Assembly (NCBI RefSeq): GCF_040183065.1
Contig: NC_091125.1
Coordinates: 128,591,621-128,655,620, forward strand
From: Periplaneta americana
Taxonomy: Eukaryota; Arthropoda; Insecta; Blattodea; Blattidae
Reading direction: 5' to 3'
DNA: 64,000 nucleotides
This document shows positions 10,491-22,836 of the stretch, piece by piece (position 1 is the first letter of the stretch; every line of letters starts with the position of its first letter). Under the pieces are notes generated by a model that was given only the letters and a program-made list of their open reading frames with translations, ran no database searches and had not been told where the DNA came from. The translations under genes were made by a program, and so were the position numbers.

Positions 10491-12004
10491 TTTTTTCCGA
10501 TGTAAGATTCTGGTTCAACAGGGGCAGATTCCAAATGTAATCTAAGTTAAATGTATTATCATTTTTCGCCAACATCAAAATTTAAACTTCAACCGGGGCC
10601 ACAGGTCAGTCAAGGCTGAAACTCGTTAAGTGGAAACGAACAGGTTGGCAAGCCTGATGCTTAAAATGAAAGATAATTGTTTTACATAAATGGGCTCCAT
10701 TACTTGAAAATCATGCAAAATCAGACTTTAAGTTATGACTGCACTGTATATATTCGTTTGTACTATTAAATGTGATGTGTTAGGTGCTTCTGTTCTGTGT
10801 GTCCATATGTGATTACTTTCGAATAACACCATTGATTAACACTTTGAAATTACTTGTACTCACCATTACCTTTTTGTTGGAATAATACAGTAGAAAAATT
10901 TTTGATGGTTTTTGTAGCAATAGTAGTGTTAGTAGCAAGAGTCTAACAGCAGTCTGGTAAGTGGTAAACCAGTCAAGTGACAGATATTGCTGTATCATAA
11001 TCTATGTACATATTTGTAATGTTTTTTGAATGCTGGTGCACATTTGATGAGAAGCACTTGCCTTTTTTTTCTGCACTTTGTGTGATATCTGTGTTGCGTG
11101 TTTTTGCACATCTTTTGAAGAAATGAACATTTTGTAAGACGGAAAATGTTTTTTTTTTTTCATTTATAATCTGTATATTTGTTAAATGAACAACTTTTTA
11201 ACTTCACTGTGTTATTATTATCATCGAAGTGAAGTTAAAAGTTCTTTTATTTAGCAAATACGAGAGTCAATATATTTCTGAACATTACTTGTATTTATTA
11301 TACCATTAAATATACATGCGCGTGTTACAAAATCATTCTTCCATGCATGTTGAGTCAGTCTATCAAACAGCATCAGATTGTCTTCTCGGCCTTTCAAGTG
11401 ATGCATTTAGTATAGATTATAGGCAGTTTCAACTCATAAGATTTGCTTTGAACGCTTTGGTTTGAGGGAAAAATATTAAATCAGTTCATTTACCAAATGA
11501 TATGGAAGATCTTTCCCGATATTACTAAAGGGAGTATAAAATAAATACTCCAACACACAAACCAAGTTTAGTCAGAATAGGGTCACACCTATAGTGGAGT
11601 TGCACATGTCATTCTACCTATTTGTTTTACAACACTGCAGGCTGCAATGCATGCTTTGCAGGCGAACCCTCTCTCGCCACTACTGTGTCACATTAAATCA
11701 CACTGAATCAGTCCAGTTTTAATTCAGTAATATCTAGCTGAATACATGTGAATGAACTAAATTCGCCATTTAGAGAGATAAATTACTGAAGAACAAAGAA
11801 CTTTTATTTTTTCATGAGTGACATAAAGATGACACATATTTTCTCATTATACATTTTACATGTTTCACAACAATTCAGTTTCTTCATCATAAAAACTTGG
11901 CCCTATTTTGAAAGTTCATTATCCCTCTAAGTTAAAAAATGCATTGTCACTGAAAATCACAATTACTCTAAAACATCGTCCTTTTTTATTCATTTATTCA
12001 TTCA
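10491..12004. other. AT-rich DNA with one small hairpin
   Basis: The only structure I see is a hairpin with ~35-bp arms at 11173-11209 and 11227-11262 (TTGTTAAATGAACAAC... against ...GTTCTTTTATTTAGCAAATA). This may be the relic of a small foldback element. No coding signal. Confidence 0.55.
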
Positions 12005-12017
12005 TTTATGCTAATGC

Positions 12018-12246
12018 GTTGGCCTGGTTGGCGCAGTTGGTATAGCGCTGGCCTTCTATGCCCGAGATTGCAGGTTCGATCCCGGGCCAGGTCGCTAGCA
12101 TTTAAGTGTGCTTAAATGCGACAGGCTCATGTCAGTAGATTTACTGGCATGTAAAAGAACTCCTGCGGGACAAAATTCCAGCACACTGGCAACGCTGATA
12201 TAACCTCGGCAGTTGCGAGCGTCGTTAAATAAAACATAACATTTTT
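12018..12246 (+). mobile_element. tRNA-derived SINE, family A, with 13-bp target duplication
   Basis: Complete copy with tRNA-like head (GGCCTGGTTGGCGCAGTTGG, then the B-box), body and AAAACATAACATTT tail. It is bounded by perfect TTTATGCTAATGC repeats at 12005-12017 and 12247-12259, as expected for LINE-driven retroposition. Confidence 0.95.
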
Positions 12247-12291
12247 TTTATGCTAATGCTGCACATATTGATATATACCATTTGTGCCTCG

Positions 12292-12580
12292 CGATTATGT
12301 TGAACCCTGTTCCGAGGTTGGGGCACTCTTTAGGTCAGATTCTGTTTGCCCCGTATGTTAGGATGACATGAGTAGGACCTATGGAAGTAGGCAGGATGGA
12401 TGAAGATAAAGGCGAAATGAACCAGAGTCTAGTGTAAAAGTTATCCAATTATTCTTAATGGGTTGAGGGAAAACCGCGGAAAAAACCTACAGGCAATTTG
12501 TCCCAGTCAGGATTCGATCCCATGCCTGCTAGTTTCACAATCAGACACACTGACCGCTACTCCAAAGCGGTGGATCTAAA
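12292..12580 (-). mobile_element. tRNA-derived SINE, minus strand, related to family B
   Basis: On the minus strand a tRNA-like head (CCGCTTTGGAGTAGCGGTCA, then GGGATCGAATCCTGACTGGG) is followed by the block CCGCGGTTTTCCCTCAACCC. That block is shared with the family B and C SINEs, but here it is joined to a different head and a longer unrelated 3' part (up to about 12292). Ends are approximate. Confidence 0.75.
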
Positions 12581-14084
12581 ACATTGCTATTTACAGCTGG
12601 AAGAAATCAGTTGTGATAATTTATTCTGATCTTAGAGTCAGAAGTTGGAACTTCGATAATTTGATATGGACCCCCATATAACGGGGTTATGGGGGGTCAT
12701 CATTTACCTCCTCATTTAACAGAAACTTTTTATATGAAGTTTACCTTCCTGAAGATATCATATGAAATGTAAACTCTAATTATTTTATTTCATCTCGTCT
12801 TTAAGTTTACATATACCGAGATCACTTTTCTTTTTTCTGCATTGTTGTGCAGTATATAACAATTCTTATACATTCATAAATTTAAAATAAATATTATAGT
12901 CCAGACACATGATCTGAAGACATTAATTCATCAATTTAAGCACAGAAACTTGATCATAAACAAAAGCAAAAAAGATCTTTTGATTTTAATATTTTCTAAC
13001 GTTAATACAAAAAAAATTGAGACAAGTTTGGGGGGGGGGGACAATGCCACACCATGTCTCCCCATAACTCCGCTTTTGATTGAGGGCCCTTGCTTGTTGG
13101 GGTAACTTGAGAACGTTATTTATTTATATTCATATTTTTTAGATTTTTTTCACTTGATCACTGATATCACATACATTTTCTTGTGTTAAAATGTGACGTC
13201 TTTGGTTTACTTTCTTGTCCAGTACCAATTCCCTTAGATTGAGCAGTTGATAAATTAAAACAAAGCAAAAAACAAAAAAGGCAACAAATTGAACTTCGTT
13301 GCTGTTTAGTAAATCCCTGATCCATGATTTTATAGCACTTGCACATGTGGGACAAGATGTTACTAAACTAAATCTTACCAGCAGACTGACTTATCATGAC
13401 TCAGTGTGACATAGGAGTAGTGCAATTGAGGCCTTTCTGTACAGCACATGCATAAGCCTGCAGTAATACATAACAAATTGATGGCACTGTATATACACAT
13501 TAGTACATATGTACAAACATCTATTAATCATCTTCATCTTATTCATACATCCATTTAAAATGCTTCGAATCTCCTCAGTGGAACAGTTTGTACGTGATAT
13601 GTTGGAGATAAGTGGCCCTTAAGCTTGGGATCCATTGAACACTAAGATCTCTTGAAAGCAAGGACATTAGAATCGTGCATTACTTTTAGGTTTTCTCCCT
13701 TTATTTTTTCCCTTTTGTCATTTGTTTCTTCGTTCAGTTATTAATTACCTTATAACTTTTCCAACCATGTGATTTTGCTTGTAAATGTAACACGTAAATA
13801 TGATATTGAGTGTGCTTCATCTCTTCGTTTGGCACCACTTTTCGTTTTAAAAGTTACCTGTAGGACAGAAGGACATGTAAGAAAGAGAAACATATAAAAT
13901 ACAGGGTGCAGAAGAAACGAATGTTTTAAGTTTGACGTCACTTTCATATTTTACCAGATAACATGCCATAAGCTACAATGTCTGCTTGAAGTATTGATCA
14001 GAAGAACATTGGGACTAAGGAAACATTAAACAATATTTTAGCTGCAGAAACAGAACTTGTTTTTAGACATAATTTTGACATAAA
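12581..14084. other. 1.5 kb AT-rich DNA, no supported feature
   Basis: G run near 13031-13040; otherwise AT-rich without recognised genes or repeats. Confidence 0.5.
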
Positions 14085-14420
14085 TATAAAGTTTGAGCAA
14101 AAAGTATCCGACCTTTGGTCGTGAAAAAAGGATTAGCTTATTTTCCGAGTTCACACTCAAATCTCCTTCGAACTTTACACACTTGTCTTGTCACAATGGT
14201 CCTTCCACTCCTCAAAGCACTTTCCAGAGTCTTTTTTTAAGATTTATATGAAGGTCTTCGTTACATTGGACTTGACTGCCTCAATGCCTTCAAATCTCGA
14301 ACCTTCAGATAACATCTGTAGTCTGAAGAACAGACAGAAGTCTCAGAAAGTCATATCTGAAGAGTAGGAAGTCTCTTGGACTTGGGTGATTCGGTGGTTG
14401 ATCAAAAAATTCCGAATAAG
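14085..14420 (-). pseudogene. mariner-like transposase C-terminal remnant
   Basis: On the minus strand, about 14310 down to 14150 reads RFEGIEAVKSNVTKTF, then ILKKDSGKCFEEWKDHCDKT. This matches the end of a mariner-family transposase (RFE-x-I-x-EAVK-x-N, then CFE-x-W). Stops and AT decay follow. The DNA-binding and catalytic parts were not found. Confidence 0.6.
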
Positions 14421-14837
14421 AGCAATAGAACATGGATAGATGGATATGGTATAAATCATATAGAACCTATAAATCTTGAATATAAATAAAATTTAATAGA
14501 TAATAACTTACTACCAATATTAATCTTAGAAATTTCATATCCAAACCAACCACCTAAAAAACTGACTAACAACACTAAAGTTTTCAAATAAAAAGGGTAC
14601 TTCGGTGCATCATAATAATATGATATGCATAAGTAATCACTTGTGAATCAAGACGGCACTCATCCTGTCGGATTCCAGTCACTTAGTCACTCGTAATGAG
14701 TGCACCTTACATAGTGCATTGGACATTGTCCCATTTTCTGTGACACAGTATGTGAGGGTAGGTCACCAAAGGGAAAACTGAGAGTAGAACTTAAACTGAG
14801 GGGATTCTATCCAGCATTGGAACTGGAATCTGGTGTG

Positions 14838-15453
14838 GCTTATAAGCAAACATTCTGATGGGGGCAGATAGAAAAGTTAACTTTTTTCTTTCACAACGTT
14901 AATAATGTCAAAAGAACTGCTTATACAAATTTTGGTCACTCGACCGCAATTACGAGGTCTGTAAACAAATAAGTTCGCCAGGGGCTGTTAACAGAAAGAA
15001 AACACAAGTTCATTGGAGAAAATTTATTGGAACAGGCACAGCAATTGTTGAGCTATTTTTTAACATATTCCCCACTGGAATTGAGACATTTGTCAAATCA
15101 TAGGATTGACAGAGAGGTGCAGACGGCTGTCAAATGCTTCCGATTCAAGGTGGCTGACTTCTGCGACACAAGGATACAAAAATTGACCCCATGGTATGAT
15201 AAAAGTCTGAATTTCAGCAGAGGATATGTTGACAAATAGCGCAACAATTGCTGTATCTGTTCCAATAAACCTTTCCATGAAATTGTGCATTTTTTCTGTA
15301 AAAGGTCCAGGGAAAATGACTTTCTGGACGGCCTCGTAATTGCGGTCAAGTGGCCAAAATTTGTAGAAGCACATCTTTTGACATTATTAACTTGGTAGAA
15401 GAAAAATATTTAACTTTTTTATTTGCCCCCATTCAGAATGTTTGCTTGTTAGT
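14838..15453. mobile_element. Long palindromic element with ~113-bp arms, interrupted by mariner
   Basis: Left arm 14838-14950 and right arm 15339-15453 are imperfect inverted copies: TAAGCAAACATTCTGATGGG pairs with the right-arm CCCATTCAGAATGTTTGCTT, and TTTTGGTCACTCGACCGCAA with TTGCGGTCAAGTGGCCAAAA. Without the mariner remnant at 14953-15336 the arms would meet at TA, giving an almost uninterrupted palindrome. The flanks carry the same 21-base motif ACTTCGGTRCATCATAATAAT near 14599 and 15584, so the palindrome may itself lie within a larger repeat. Confidence 0.75.
14953..15336 (+). mobile_element. mariner remnant inserted at the centre of a palindrome
   Basis: Flanked by TA at 14951-14952 and 15337-15338. 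The ends CGAGGTCTGTAAACAAATAA and the reverse of CTGGACGGCCTCG form diverged inverted repeats. The plus strand at 15075-15240 reads SNHRIDREVQTAVKCFRF, then DTRIQKLTPWYDKSLNF and GYVDK stop, which is the C-terminus of a mariner transposase. The rest of the transposase is gone, leaving 384 bp. Confidence 0.8.
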
Positions 15454-15620
15454 GGATAAAGCTTCAGCACGTAGAGCAGAAAACCCGGGTTCGAGTCTCG
15501 GTGCCGGAGAGAATTTTTCTCTGTTCTATCCATCCTTCATCATATGGTAACGCAGAATTCCTGCACGGAAATATCATATTTACTTCGGTACATCATAATA
15601 ATAGCGGAACTTACCTGAGT
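15454..15620 (+). mobile_element. tRNA-like SINE fragment
   Basis: A B-box-like sequence GGGTTCGAGTCTCG lies near 15487. It is followed by GCCGGAGAGAATTTTTCTCT, a self-complementary stretch also typical of the tRNA-like units near 8750 and 50540. Boundaries are uncertain. Confidence 0.5.
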
Positions 15621-18155
15621 GACTTCATCTTAGAAAAGTGACATAACATAATGCTTTCTTTTGTGATCTACTTATATTTATTTTTCAATTGAAGTATTAT
15701 TTGCTCAAATTTCATTTCCTTCAATTATTTCTATTGTACCCTGTATGCCTACGAAATTGTGACTTACATAGCCTCAGAGAGTTCCCCTCTTCCCATTAAG
15801 TTTTATATTATGTCAAACATGTTTAAACTTGTGAAAAAAGGAAACTTTTAGTAAATAAATATTCAGTGTTTTTTATTGACAGTAAATACAATGTACCACA
15901 TATTCGCATGTATTTAAAATGAATCATTAGACAAAAATCAGTATTTAACTTGTGATTGATGTTTGCTCTCTGATCATGGCCTTCTGTTCTATCACCACCT
16001 CGTAAGTGTGCGGTTTTTCTCACTGTTTTTGGTAAATATCACAGCGTGTGCAAATTTGGTGAGGGTTTATCTTAATATCGTGCAAATTAATAAAATGAAC
16101 TCTTCAAATTTTTCATTGATTATGAAGGATATGATGTAGAGATGGGTCAGGAAAATGTTCAAGACATCAAACACAATAACCAGGCCACTGTTCCATTTGG
16201 ATTCCTCGTGTCTCCAGAAAAATGTAAGTTTATATTTTGCTTTGCACTGTATGGGCCCTACTGGTTTATACATTAATACCGACACTAGCGGTATTATAAT
16301 TATTATTATTTACTGTACAGTATAGAATTGTTCATATAATCATTTGTTTGGATCTATAAAATTTAAAATATCAATATCACTTCAAAATATTAATAACACT
16401 GCATAACAAATTTTAACTTTTTATTTATTTATTTATTTTTTTTGCGTTGGGCATGTGATACATAATTAACACGAGTAAGATCGCCATTTAATCAATTATT
16501 TACATTCAAGTGTTAAAAGTAGTGTACGAAAGATTCAACATGGTATAATTGGTTAAGTGGTTAATGTCATAAAATAACCTTTAACTTGTAATATTAAATC
16601 ATTTACATGCTGTTAGCTCTGCATCAGTAAAATTAATTGAAAAACATTCTTTTAATACTGAGACTGCATACTATATATATATTTAAGTAGGAGTAGTTCT
16701 TGTAATATGAACTTAACCTCAATATTAATGTAGATTTTAAGTTTCATATTAGGTCTAGCCAGCATATATTTTTTTTCGGTATCTAATAATTATTTTTAAA
16801 TATCTGTATAATTATTTTGGAATTGAAAGCAAATTAATAATAATAATATATCTAACAGGAGAAAATTTTGATGTAGAAACATGAAATTTTAATGCAATCC
16901 ATACGAAATTTTAGGATTTTAAGAGTGATTCTCATTACACTTGCTATATGTTACAGACATAGACAATCATTTGTTTTAACAAAAAAATTAGACCTACCTT
17001 TTAAAACATTGTTGTTAGGCTCAGTGATTTCCATCATTTGTTGCTTGTTTGCAAGAAACCAATGACCAAACAGATAATGGTGAAGAATATTATACAGGAG
17101 GATCATGTTTTGAATCTCCTTATTCTTCCCCTCAGTTTCTTTCTTTTTAATGTGTTCTACTGTTGAATAGGCCTACATATTTTACATTATTATGATGTTG
17201 ATACTCTTTCATTGAATTTGATTTTTATATAAACACATTTTTCGCAGGTACAGAAATACCAGATTCAAAGCACTGTACCCTTGATAAATTTATTTGAACT
17301 TATGTTAATGAAATTCAGTAAAAAAAAAGTGTCAGGGAATTCAAAGAATCCTGGTGATTGCTTGAATACGTCTTTGTTGTACTGATTTGTATTTATTTGT
17401 TATTTTCTGATCCTCTTACATTTTATTTGGAAACTCATTTTCTAGTAGTGTAATTTATACTCCACTTTTTGGTTGTAAATCTTGTGAAAGCCATATGCAC
17501 TTACATTTTGTAAAGGATTACTATATATTATATGCTATTATTATGTAATTCTCGTGATTTTTTTTTTTTGTGTTACATAAATTCTCGCTCTTATTCCTTA
17601 TTATTTTTTTTATTATCCAATTATATGAAGTTGCATTTTTACTGAATTTAGTTTCTTTATTTCATTTGCGATACTCACTATCTTGTGTTCGTGATAAAAC
17701 AATATCAGTACTAACTAATTAAAATAATACATTGTCTACCCTGTCACATGTAAATAATCAACTCTTCCATTTTCAGTTGACTCTCTTCAGTGACATAACT
17801 TCCTTGACAGTGCTCAGTTATATGCAGATAACACTAGTTGTTTAGTAAATAACATTTATTTTTTTGTAAGTAGAATATGGAACACTCGCCATATAAAACA
17901 TGTTTATGCTTTGGCATGTGCATCTTGCGGAGATGCCTTGGATTTCATGTTATACTAAAAATTTTAGATTTCCTCGTCAACAGTAATTGTACCTCAAACA
18001 AATATGTTTTCAGTTGAAAAGTAATATCATCATGATGATGTAAAAAAATATATTCAATAATAGGACATCAGAAAAGTAAGAGAAAACGAAAAATAAAAGA
18101 GTATGGAGATTTAAGAATCTAAAAAAATTAAATTAAGGGAACAAACAATCATATA
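15621..18155. other. 2.5 kb AT-rich DNA with one exon-like stretch
   Basis: Mostly AT-rich and unrecognised. On the plus strand about 16096-16212 is open (residues YDVEMGQENVQDIKHNNQ, then ATVPFGFLVSPEK) and ends at a strong donor AAT|GTAAGT. I could not assign it to a protein family or find a partner exon, so it is not called as a gene. Confidence 0.35.
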
Positions 18156-18913
18156 CAGGGTGATTCACGAGGAGTTACTGCCACTTGTGGAGTTTTTTTC
18201 CGAAGACTTTTGAGCCAAAAATGTTACATAAACATGGGTTCTACTCTCATTATTTTCAGAGTTACACTAATTTGAATTTGTTTTCTTCAGTTTTAAAGAT
18301 AAAAGAATATTACAAATAGATAATAAACTATACAGAATTAGCATTTCTTCAATTCGCTAGTATTCTGAAGTTCAAAATGTGTTGTTAATTTCTTAGTTGC
18401 TTTGTACAGATTTTTTTTTTTTTTTTTCAATTTTTAACTAAAAATTACATTATTCTTACATACTTAACACAACAATTGTTACAAATAACACGAATTCTAG
18501 TAACTTGATTCTTTAGAGTTCAATTTTGTATCCTAACATACAGTTTTAAAGAGTTTACAAGATTGTCGTGATTTTAACAATTATTATGATAAGTGTGTAA
18601 GAAAAATGTAGGCCTACTTGTAGTTAAAAATTGAAAAAAAAAATCTATACAAAGCAACTATGGAATTCACAACACATTCTTAGCTTCAGAATACTAGCCA
18701 ATTAAAGACATTATACTTCTGAATAGTTCATTCTCTATTTGTAATATCCTTTTACCTTTAAAACTAAAAAAAAAAGTATTTTACAGACAATTTCAAATTA
18801 ATGTAACTCTGAAAATATTGAGAATAGGACCCATGGTTATAAGGTGTTTTTTATTCAAAATGTCTTTGGAAGCATACTCGGTAAGTGGCGGTAAATCCTC
18901 GTAAATCACTCTG
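18156..18913. mobile_element. Foldback DNA element, ~760 bp, CAGGGTGATTCACGAGGA ends
   Basis: The left end CAGGGTGATTCACGAGGAGT and the right end (reverse complement CAGAGTGATTTACGAGGATT) start a long imperfect inverted repeat that runs through most of the element: matching AATGTTACATAAACATGGGT and ACCCATGGTTATAAGG blocks, and both TTTTAACT-type inner parts. Flanking TA or TAT is compatible with a TA target. It has no coding capacity. Confidence 0.8.
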
Positions 18914-19311
18914 TATGTGAGCAGTGAATAAAACGTAGTTAAAGTAGGTTCATTCCCACTTTAGTTTATTTGTATTGTTTATATCAGTTAAGTGGACCAG
19001 ACTATTCCCAATGAAAAAGAAAAGTCATTTTTTTTCTTACAGAGGTAGTGCAGTTTTCTGGTTTCAATTATCATTTTCACTGCCATTGCCACCCCTTTAA
19101 TGCTGCTTCCACCATCGCCAACACAGTCGTTGTTATGAAGACTTACATTATTAATTGATAAGTTTGGAAAATTATTATTTAATTTATCAAAATCATCCTA
19201 TTTATTATAATTGTTAACATGTTCAACATTAACCATTATCACAAACGTCACTTGTGTAACAAAGACTTCTACTAAGTACGATTTGAGACTTCTGTGGTGT
19301 TCATCATGGTG
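18914..19311. other. AT-rich spacer
   Basis: No supported feature between two foldback elements. Confidence 0.5.
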
Positions 19312-19562
19312 TGAGGTCTTTAGGTATTAGCACTGTGTAAAACCATCATATCAGCTTCATCATCAGGAATGCAGGGAAAGTGTACTTATCTGTTGGATCC
19401 ATTAGTAAGGGTTAATCTCTCTACTGCTGCTTCGTTGCTGGAGAGAATAATTCTTGGTAATGAACCCAACAGATAGGTTGCCTCTTTCTCTGCCTTCCTT
19501 GATGTTAAGGCTGTAACATTGAAAGTCTTTATATCTATTACACAGTGCAAGTACCCAAAAAT
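19312..19562. mobile_element. Small foldback element (CTGTTGGRTYCATTA arms)
   Basis: Two ~115-bp arms are inverted: TATTAGCACTGTGTAA pairs with TTACACAGTGCAAGTA, and ACTTATCTGTTGGATCCATT pairs with AATGAACCCAACAGATAGG. A related single arm (GATCAAACAGATAGGTTCCC, then CTTCCCTGATGTTGG) lies near 51110-51165, so this is a dispersed family. No coding capacity. Confidence 0.65.
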
Positions 19563-20455
19563 ATCGTACCAAGACTTAAACTGTATTTTTTATATCTTCT
19601 GATAGTTTTGTTTGATAATACATTTTCTGTCTTTGTTCTTGTGCAAATTGACATCAAATCAGATATCAGTATACCAGTAGTTTAAACATTGATACACCAC
19701 TTGACTGGTTAGCTGCATGTGTGATGGACGAATTAGTAACCTATTTATTGTAGTTTCTGCTTTAGTAGTCTTTCTTCTAGATTAGTTGCAGTAGCAGTTT
19801 AACATTAGTGTTGGATATTACAAAATAATGATCTAGAGTGAATGAAAAGTATGCTTAACTCTTTGTTAATGTTTTAATATTGTTGTATTCTTTTTTATCT
19901 GTGAAATATATACAAATATTTTTCATTATACACAGTAATATTGTTTATTAGTTACAATATAAGAATCAGTTTTGAAATTTCCATCAAAACGTGTGCAGGA
20001 AGGTTTCGAGATTACAGAAACAGGGAAGATCTGAATTTATATGTTTATTTTACTGTAAGGAGAGGTAAGCTTATTATTCTTTATGTTTTTCCTTAAATAT
20101 AAATTGCACATGTTCGTTCATCCATATTTACTTGAAGTCTTTGTGACTTCATTTTTCTCGAAGGGACTGAACTCTCTTAAGATGGCCTTGTAGTTTAGCC
20201 AGCTGTTTATATAGAGGGTTCAACCTTAATACGTTATTATTCCTTTATATTTACATCTGACAGTAAAGTGTTGCTGAGATTGCTGAAGTAACTTCCCCTA
20301 AATGTAATGGTTGTTAGAATTTGAGGAGTAGAAATGATAGTTGAGAATAAATAAACAATAAACTTTCCAAAGATACGTTCAGAATAGTATCATTCTCTGT
20401 CATTAGATTTAATTAAATAAAAATGGATACTTTTATAGTAACTACATTCTGTGAG
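19563..20455. other. AT-rich spacer with a weak exon candidate
   Basis: 19999-20064 is flanked by a plausible acceptor (GTGTGCAG) and donor (GTAAGC), is open for 21 codons (RFRDYRNREDLNLYVYFTVR), and ends in a phase that would join the exon at 23630. It encodes no conserved SLC66A2 block, so it is only a candidate. The rest of the stretch holds nothing recognised. Confidence 0.25.
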
Positions 20456-20686
20456 GTCGGCCTGGTTGGCACAGTTGGTATAACACTGGTCTTTTATGCT
20501 CGAGGTTGCGGGTTCGATCCCGGGCCAGGTTGATGGCATTTAAGTGTGATTAAATGCGACAGGCTCATGTCAGTAGATTTACTGGCATGTAAAAGAACTC
20601 CTGCGGGACAAAATTCCGGCACACCGGCAATGCTGATACAACCTCTGCAGTTGTGAGCATCGTTAAATAAAAGATAACATTAAAAA
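20456..20686 (+). mobile_element. tRNA-derived SINE, family A, with 12-bp target duplication
   Basis: Complete copy with head, body and tail as at 12018. It is bounded by perfect ACATTCTGTGAG repeats at 20444-20455 and 20687-20698. Confidence 0.95.
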
Positions 20687-20698
20687 ACATTCTGTGAG

Positions 20699-21646
20699 AA
20701 TTTTATATTCTACTATCAACTGAATAAAATGACAAAATAAAACTGATTTTGGTTGAATAGTATGTTACAGAATTAAAATCTACAGCTCATTCCAACTGAT
20801 TTAACAAATTTCATGGTATCATACATAGTTAATAATGACTAAATTAACATTTGTCAGATGAATGAAATCACAATGTATGAAACTCAGTGTAATGTCTTTC
20901 TTTTTAACAAACAATACAGAACATAACATTTTTTCTTCTTTGGTTTAAAAAACAGTACACAACATATTTTTTCTTCTGTAAACAAATCTGTCCCAAAAGC
21001 GTCAGTTGCGATGGTCTATCTGGCAGTATGCTAAGTGAAATATATTTTACTGAGGGTTTCGAAAATCTGATAAAGCAAGATAATGTGTTACATAGAACAT
21101 CGCAGAGCATGAGTATAAGAAAAGCATGTGCATCCTGCTGTATCAGATGCAAGTAGAACACTGATTCTTTCTGGTTTTATATATGTTTATCTATTGAGAA
21201 TTCTGTAGTTGTAGTTAGTTGAAATGAAGGCCTAGGTTCTTGAGATATGCAGTTCTTTTCAATAGAGGCCTAACAATACGTAAGATACAGATTTCTTGCT
21301 ATCATTTCATGTGTGATCACAAGAGATATTGTAAGGGGAGGTGGAGTGACTGAAAAATAGAAGAGGTCAAAGTTTTTTTATCATTATCTAATGATTTCCT
21401 CATGTGCCAGTAATGTAGAAACTTAAGCCTCTGGAGTATTTATTTGTGGTTATGTTACATTTATCACTTATTCATCAGGCTTCTGGTACTGTTATGTCAC
21501 CTCACAAGTTTTCTGTTTTTGAGACAGACTTCTGTAGGTCACTATCTTAAAAAAATGCACTTCACAGCTGATAGAATATTGTAAAATATTGCCTTTCGTA
21601 TTGAGTTTAGTTCTGGTATAGTTTTGAAGTGTGTTTTAGTGGAAAA
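20699..21646. other. AT-rich DNA, nothing recognised
   Basis: No supported feature. The minus-strand open frame at 20904-21161 has no recognisable domain. Confidence 0.5.
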
Positions 21647-21648
21647 TA

Positions 21649-22255
21649 CGAGGGTGATATAAAAGGTATGGAAACAACAGCTCTCACAGAATACATATTC
21701 CCTCTCTTGTTCGAAGTTTCCGCTAGAGCAGAAGACCACAATTTTATCACGTAGCCATTAGATAGCGCACATGTTGCTTCAGACACTTGTAAGATGGCTG
21801 TGCACACGGAAACATGGCCAAACGTGGAAGTGTGTAGTATGATTCGGTTTCTGCGTCTGAAGGGCATCTCACCAGCAGAAATTCATCGTCAGCTTGTTGA
21901 GTGGTATGGTGCAAAACGGCGCTTCCAGTGAGAGGTACTGGGCCATTCTCCCTACAGCCCCAACTTCGCACCCAGTGATTTCCATCTTTTCAGACTGTTG
22001 AAGGAGCACCTGGGTGGTAAGTGTTTCAACACCAATATGGCCATTGAGCAAACTTTCATGATGTGGCTTCAGGGACTTGATGCAGATTTCTTCTATGCTG
22101 GCATTGATACCTTGGTCTGCTGTTGGAACGAGCATGGTGACTATGTTGAAAAGTAATGTGTTTCAGTGCCGTAATACTGTGTATCAGTATGTCTGCCTGC
22201 AAAGTGAAGTTTGTCTATGAGAGCTGTTGTTACCTTACTTTTTGAAGCATCCTTG
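21649..22255 (+). mobile_element. Internally deleted mariner, copy 1
   Basis: 607 bp, flanked by TA at 21647-21648 and 22256-22257, with ends CGAGGGTGATATAAAAGGTA and (reversed) CAAGGATGCTTCAAAAAGTA. The plus strand from ATG at 21793 reads SMIRFLRLKGISPAEIHRQL (helix-turn-helix), then KRRFQ stop. It jumps directly to HSPYSPNFAPSDFHLFRLL around the last catalytic residue and finishes with HGDYVEK and a stop near 22156. About two thirds of a normal ~345-residue transposase is missing, including the first two catalytic aspartates. The TIR and deletion layout suit a non-autonomous element mobilised by a complete relative. Confidence 0.9.
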
Positions 22256-22257
22256 TA

Positions 22258-22825
22258 TTAACATTTCGAAATTTATGAGTGCGTGAGTCAGGGAAGTCGT
22301 TCTTTGTGGTCAGTGATTCCCATGTTTGCCATTGGAGCTGACGTTCGTAAGCCGAAAATGACAAGAGTGATGGAAATCCATAGCATGTCTTCCTTTGAGA
22401 GGTAAGTAAAGCTGGGAGGCAGTGCTGTAGATTTATGCCACGTAAATGAAATTTGTTCCTGAATGAGAGAACTGCAGACTGCCTCTTAAGGTAGTACAAT
22501 GGGTTCATATGGATAGCCTAAGTGAATTTGGGTTTGTTGCACTATCAGCTGTAATCCAGCATTCATCATTCGAAAATATAGTTCACTGCAATGTTTTGAA
22601 CATTGAAAAACTCTTCTTCAAACGCGGTCTCCTTATACAGGGCAATTGTAAATGATTGGTACGGAAAGAAAACATTCCTGTGACTGCTGTAGTAAATTTA
22701 TTTCACAAATACAAATATAACATAAAAGGTTACCTCTCCCAAGTTTCCCTGGTCATTCACAGATGATCGATGTGGGCGCCATTTATGACATGACAATGAC
22801 CACACTATACTCCATTACTTGCCAC
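22258..22825. other. Unassigned repeat-like DNA
   Basis: The minus strand at 22230-22508 is open, and its sequence (GGAACAAATTTCATTTACGT and neighbours) feels repetitive, but I cannot assign a family. The remainder also shows no supported feature. Confidence 0.35.
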
Positions 22826-22836
22826 ATCTATGCCAG

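Noticed and set aside
16096-16212. Exon-like open stretch before a GTAAGT donor
   Set aside because: No recognised domain. Joining its end to the next candidate exon at 19999 would create a TGA stop, and there is no clear acceptor with a pyrimidine tract.
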